A DNA stretch of 24,134 nucleotides from NCBI GenBank assembly GCA_002279765.1, contig NCCR01000076.1, positions 1 through 24,134 on the forward strand, in the 5' to 3' direction. The stretch is from Verrucomicrobia bacterium 12-59-8. Lineage in GTDB: Bacteria > Verrucomicrobiota > Verrucomicrobiae > Verrucomicrobiales > Verrucomicrobiaceae. The notes beneath the pieces are model-generated. The model saw only the letters and a list, made by a program, of their open reading frames with translations, had not been told where the DNA came from and made no database searches. A program made the position numbers and the translations under genes. Below are positions 21,674 to 24,134 of this stretch, in pieces (position 1 is the first letter of the stretch; each line of letters begins with the position of its first letter).

Positions 21674-22462
21674 TCATTTCTTCTCGTCGCCTTCGTGATT
21701 CGTGTAGCGGCCGATGAGCGGATACTGCTCCAGTTCGGCCACGGTACCGGTGACCGGGAAACTTTCACGGCCGACCCAGTAAACGGCTGCCGCAGCGATG
21801 TCTTCCGGCATCAGCAGGCGGCCCATCGGCACGGCATAGGCAGGCAGACGATCCGGCCAGCCTTCGCCAAGTCCGTCGCCAAGTTTCACCTGGTATTCGT
21901 TCTCGGTGAGCGTCCAGCCCACATTGAGCTGGTTCACGCGCACGCGGTCGGTGCCGAGCGCGTCAGCCAGATTGCGCGTCATCGTCATCAGCGCGCCCTT
22001 GGACATCGAATAGGCCAGCAGATTGGCCTGACCGCAGTGGGCGAGCACGGAGCCGATGTTCAGCACAACACCCCGGTTCTTTTTCAATTCGGGCAGCAAG
22101 GCACGGATCAAGAGCATTGGCGCACGGGCATTCACGCCGATGATGCGGTCAAACATGGCTGCGTCGGTCTCGCCGATTTTCGCGCGATTGGTCAGCGCCG
22201 CGTTGTTCACCAACGCATCGACCTTGCCAAAGGCGGCGATCGCATCCGCCGCCAGCTTGGCTGGGTACGCGGCATCCGCGAGGTCCCCCTGGCAGAAGGC
22301 CGCCTTGTCCTTGCCGAGTTCCTGGCACAAAGCCTCACCGCGTGCCGCGTCACGGCCATGCAGGATGACTTTGGCTCCTTCGGCGACGAAGCGCCGTGCC
22401 ATGAATTCGCCGATGCCGGTGGTGCTGCCGGTGATGAGGATGACCTGGTCTTGAAGTCGCAT
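21674..22462 (-). CDS. Short-chain dehydrogenase/reductase (SDR)
   Basis: A classical NAD(P)-dependent SDR of 262 residues. The Rossmann glycine motif is ITGSTTGIGE (residues 10-19), the stabilising motif is NNAA (86-89, usually NNAG), and the catalytic triad is Ser138 (NIGSVLA), Tyr151 and Lys155 (YSMSK). HGRDAA after the second strand hints at an NADP preference, but only weakly. The start at 22462 (MRLQDQVILITG) is chosen because the longer frame to 22552 has unconvincing sequence and would overlap the ceramidase-like gene. The FAH-family gene follows 38 bases downstream, and the two probably belong to one catabolic pathway, possibly for deoxy-sugar acids. C-terminal residues (about 180-262) that set substrate specificity are not recognisable. 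Confidence 0.88.
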   Translation of the reverse strand: MRLQDQVILITGSTTGIGEFMARRFVAEGAKVILHGRDAARGEALCQELGKDKAAFCQGDLADAAYPAKLAADAIAAFGKVDALVNNAALTNRAKIGETDAAMFDRIIGVNARAPMLLIRALLPELKKNRGVVLNIGSVLAHCGQANLLAYSMSKGALMTMTRNLADALGTDRVRVNQLNVGWTLTENEYQVKLGDGLGEGWPDRLPAYAVPMGRLLMPEDIAAAAVYWVGRESFPVTGTVAELEQYPLIGRYTNHEGDEKK

Positions 22463-22548
22463 GATCTTTGCTGGGTGGGTGATTGAAGAGCCTTTTTCTA
22501 TGGCGAGCGCAGGCTGATGCTCAAGATTTAGAAACGGCATTTCATCGT

Positions 22549-24039
22549 TCACGGGGCTGCTAGCTGGCGTAAAACCTCCAGCGCCTTCGTCTCAAAGATC
22601 TGCTGCCACTCGGGCGCGACCAGCGTATCGCAGTCTTCTTGGGCGTAGCCGGGGTTGAGCCGCTGCTCGACGGTGGGGGTGTAGTAGATGTAGCCGTTGG
22701 TGTAGCCTGAGACATGGGCCTGAAGATCTCCAGCGGCTTTTTTGATGTTCAGGCCAACCTGCACCGTGACTTCGCCAGGAAACGTCACCAGTTTGAAATC
22801 TCCCACACGCAGGCCGCAGACTTCGACCTCGAGCGTGGGAGTGGCCGCTGCCTGTGTTTGCTTCAGGTGCATTTTCAGCAGCGCCAGGTTCGCATTTAGC
22901 CGTGTGAGCCGCTCCATGATTTCGATGTTGGCGAGGTAGTTTTCCACCAGCAGGTGGTTGTCGGCATCCAGTTGTGAGATGGCCTTCCGGTCAAGCGCCT
23001 GATCGTGCAGATAGCTCTGCGAGTAGTGCGATGGCGTATCCGGCCAGAGCTTATGCTGGAGCAGCAGCGGCAGGAAGGTTTTGAAATTGATGTTCGTGGG
23101 CTTGAGCGCTGCGAGGAGTTTTTTCTGCTCCGCTTCGATGCTGGCGATACGTGCGGTGTAATCCGCCGCGCGTGGCACGGCGATGGTGGTATTTCTCACT
23201 TTGAGCACGCCATCACCTTTTGTTTCGATCTGCCGTGCAGCGGCCAAAACGGTCGTGCCAAGCAGGGTGCCGAGCGGTTCGGCATCGGCAGGACGTGTGA
23301 CTTCCTTGTAGCGCACCGGGTTGATGTCGCCACCGCAGCCCTGCACAAAGAAAGCCATCGCGCCACCTCCGAGCGCGTCCTCGATGACTTTGGAGGCAAA
23401 GCCTGGATAGTCTGCTGAGCAGCCTTTGCTCGGCGGATTCATGATCGGATGACAGGCGAACTGATAAAGCATGACCAGGGGTGTGCCATCGGCACGATCG
23501 AGCCGCAGCAGGCCGACCTGCGGATCGATCTGCCCAGCGCCCGCGACCTCTCCATCTAGCGGCATCGAGTAGGCACGGCGCATGTCCACCGTGCTACCGT
23601 CCTTCATCTTGAGCCGACGATTTTCGCTGATGCGAGTCTCTGAACCGACTCCGCCGCCAGCCTTGACAGGGACGAGATTCTTCGCCGCCTCCTTCACTGC
23701 CTGAATGACAAGCGGCTCCAGATCGCCACGCACAATGCCATGACAGTGACTGGCATTGACCACAATATTTGACGGCGGAATACCCAACTCCTGCAAGCCG
23801 ACACGCACAGTGGCCATGAAACCATTGCCGATGCGCCCGATGCCGCCCACCGCCACCGCATCCAGCGTGATCAGCACCGCCGTGGTGCCGCCGCTTTTCA
23901 AAACGAGCGCCTTGGCAAAGCACGGATCATTCACAGGAACCGTGCGGTCTGTGATGTCGATTTTGGCAACACCAGCGAGCATTTCGGCCCTGGCAACGGC
24001 CACACAGACGAACAGGAGGAGGCAGAGAATTTTCATCAC
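22549..24039 (-). CDS. Exported neutral/alkaline ceramidase-like protein
   Basis: A secreted or periplasmic protein of 496 residues with a cleavable signal peptide (MMKILCLLLFVCVAVARA, cleavage after ARA). It opens with LAGVAKIDITDRTVPVND, the typical start of the neutral/alkaline ceramidase N-terminal domain. It continues with the histidine motif NASHCHGIV (about 95-103), FACHPIMNPP (about 195) and CSADYPGFAS (about 207). The family's amidase motif, GDVSPN with its nucleophilic serine, reads GGDINPV here (about 235-241). That makes ceramide hydrolysis doubtful and suggests another hydrolytic or binding role, as for the many planctomycete/verrucomicrobial relatives. The second half (about 300-496) includes a helical region and a C-terminal domain. 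Either Met1 or Met2 could be the start. A small dyad GTCCC-ATA-GGGAC lies at 24044-24056 in its leader. Confidence 0.85.
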   Translation of the reverse strand: MMKILCLLLFVCVAVARAEMLAGVAKIDITDRTVPVNDPCFAKALVLKSGGTTAVLITLDAVAVGGIGRIGNGFMATVRVGLQELGIPPSNIVVNASHCHGIVRGDLEPLVIQAVKEAAKNLVPVKAGGGVGSETRISENRRLKMKDGSTVDMRRAYSMPLDGEVAGAGQIDPQVGLLRLDRADGTPLVMLYQFACHPIMNPPSKGCSADYPGFASKVIEDALGGGAMAFFVQGCGGDINPVRYKEVTRPADAEPLGTLLGTTVLAAARQIETKGDGVLKVRNTTIAVPRAADYTARIASIEAEQKKLLAALKPTNINFKTFLPLLLQHKLWPDTPSHYSQSYLHDQALDRKAISQLDADNHLLVENYLANIEIMERLTRLNANLALLKMHLKQTQAAATPTLEVEVCGLRVGDFKLVTFPGEVTVQVGLNIKKAAGDLQAHVSGYTNGYIYYTPTVEQRLNPGYAQEDCDTLVAPEWQQIFETKALEVLRQLAAP

Positions 24040-24134
24040 AGGTGTCCCATAGGGACTTGAGGTTTTTTGAGTGAAGTGCGCTGACTGAGGGCGGGAAGAG
24101 GCTTGATTTGGAGTGCGATGTCTAAAACAAAACA

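Noticed and set aside
24044..24056. GTCCC-ATA-GGGAC dyad as an operator of the ceramidase-like gene
   Set aside because: Five-base arms in a short leader are too weak to call; mentioned only in the gene entry.

Overview
The window is a dense stretch of bacterial chromosome that is moderately GC-rich by eye. The gene content suggests the Verrucomicrobiota or a neighbouring PVC lineage: a ceramidase-like exported protein, a NYN/OST-HTH protein, a GrpE-DnaJ pair beside cytochrome-oxidase assembly genes, an SCO1/CtaB/DUF420 set, and many genes without a clear Shine-Dalgarno sequence. This placement is inferred from protein style, not from a marker gene. I saw no tRNA, rRNA, CRISPR array, insertion sequence or phage gene.

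Layout. Positions 1-460 are non-coding and carry a striking inverted-repeat cluster and a near-consensus sigma-54 promoter. They lead into two small heat-shock protein genes closed by a good terminator. Next come an acidic amino-acid symporter and a DAHP synthase gene, then a small DUF3820 gene. From about 12.8 kb back to 4.18 kb everything is on the minus strand: priA, a small lipoprotein, a STAS protein, a GAF/PP2C phosphatase, grpE, a damaged dnaJ, then ctaB, sco1 and a DUF420 (CtaM-like) gene. Divergent from priA is cdaA, followed by a very short membrane protein, glmM, bioD and a 38-residue membrane peptide. A PAP2 phosphatase and a GT39-type glycosyltransferase follow on the minus strand, then folC on the plus strand. 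The minus-strand right end holds a NYN/OST-HTH protein, a fumarylacetoacetate-hydrolase-family enzyme, a short-chain dehydrogenase and an exported ceramidase-like protein.

How the genes work together. There are two stress modules: the sHSP pair, probably sigma-54 dependent, and the STAS/phosphatase/GrpE/DnaJ run. ctaB, sco1 and the DUF420 gene form a cytochrome-c-oxidase maturation set (heme O synthesis, copper delivery, membrane assembly factor). cdaA and glmM keep the c-di-AMP/peptidoglycan-precursor linkage known from Firmicutes, but the middle gene cdaR appears reduced to its membrane anchor plus a proline-rich tail. The PAP2/GT39 pair probably handles polyprenyl-linked sugars. The SDR and FAH-family genes look like consecutive steps of a sugar-acid catabolic route.

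Most notable observations: (1) the sigma-54 promoter with a large upstream dyad cluster before the sHSP genes; (2) dnaJ with both a frameshift and an in-frame loss of about 55 residues of its substrate-binding domain; (3) the miniature CdaR between cdaA and glmM; (4) several genes with a -10-like box 7-9 bases before the start codon, suggesting leaderless transcripts; (5) a ceramidase-like protein in which the usual nucleophile serine motif reads GGDINP.
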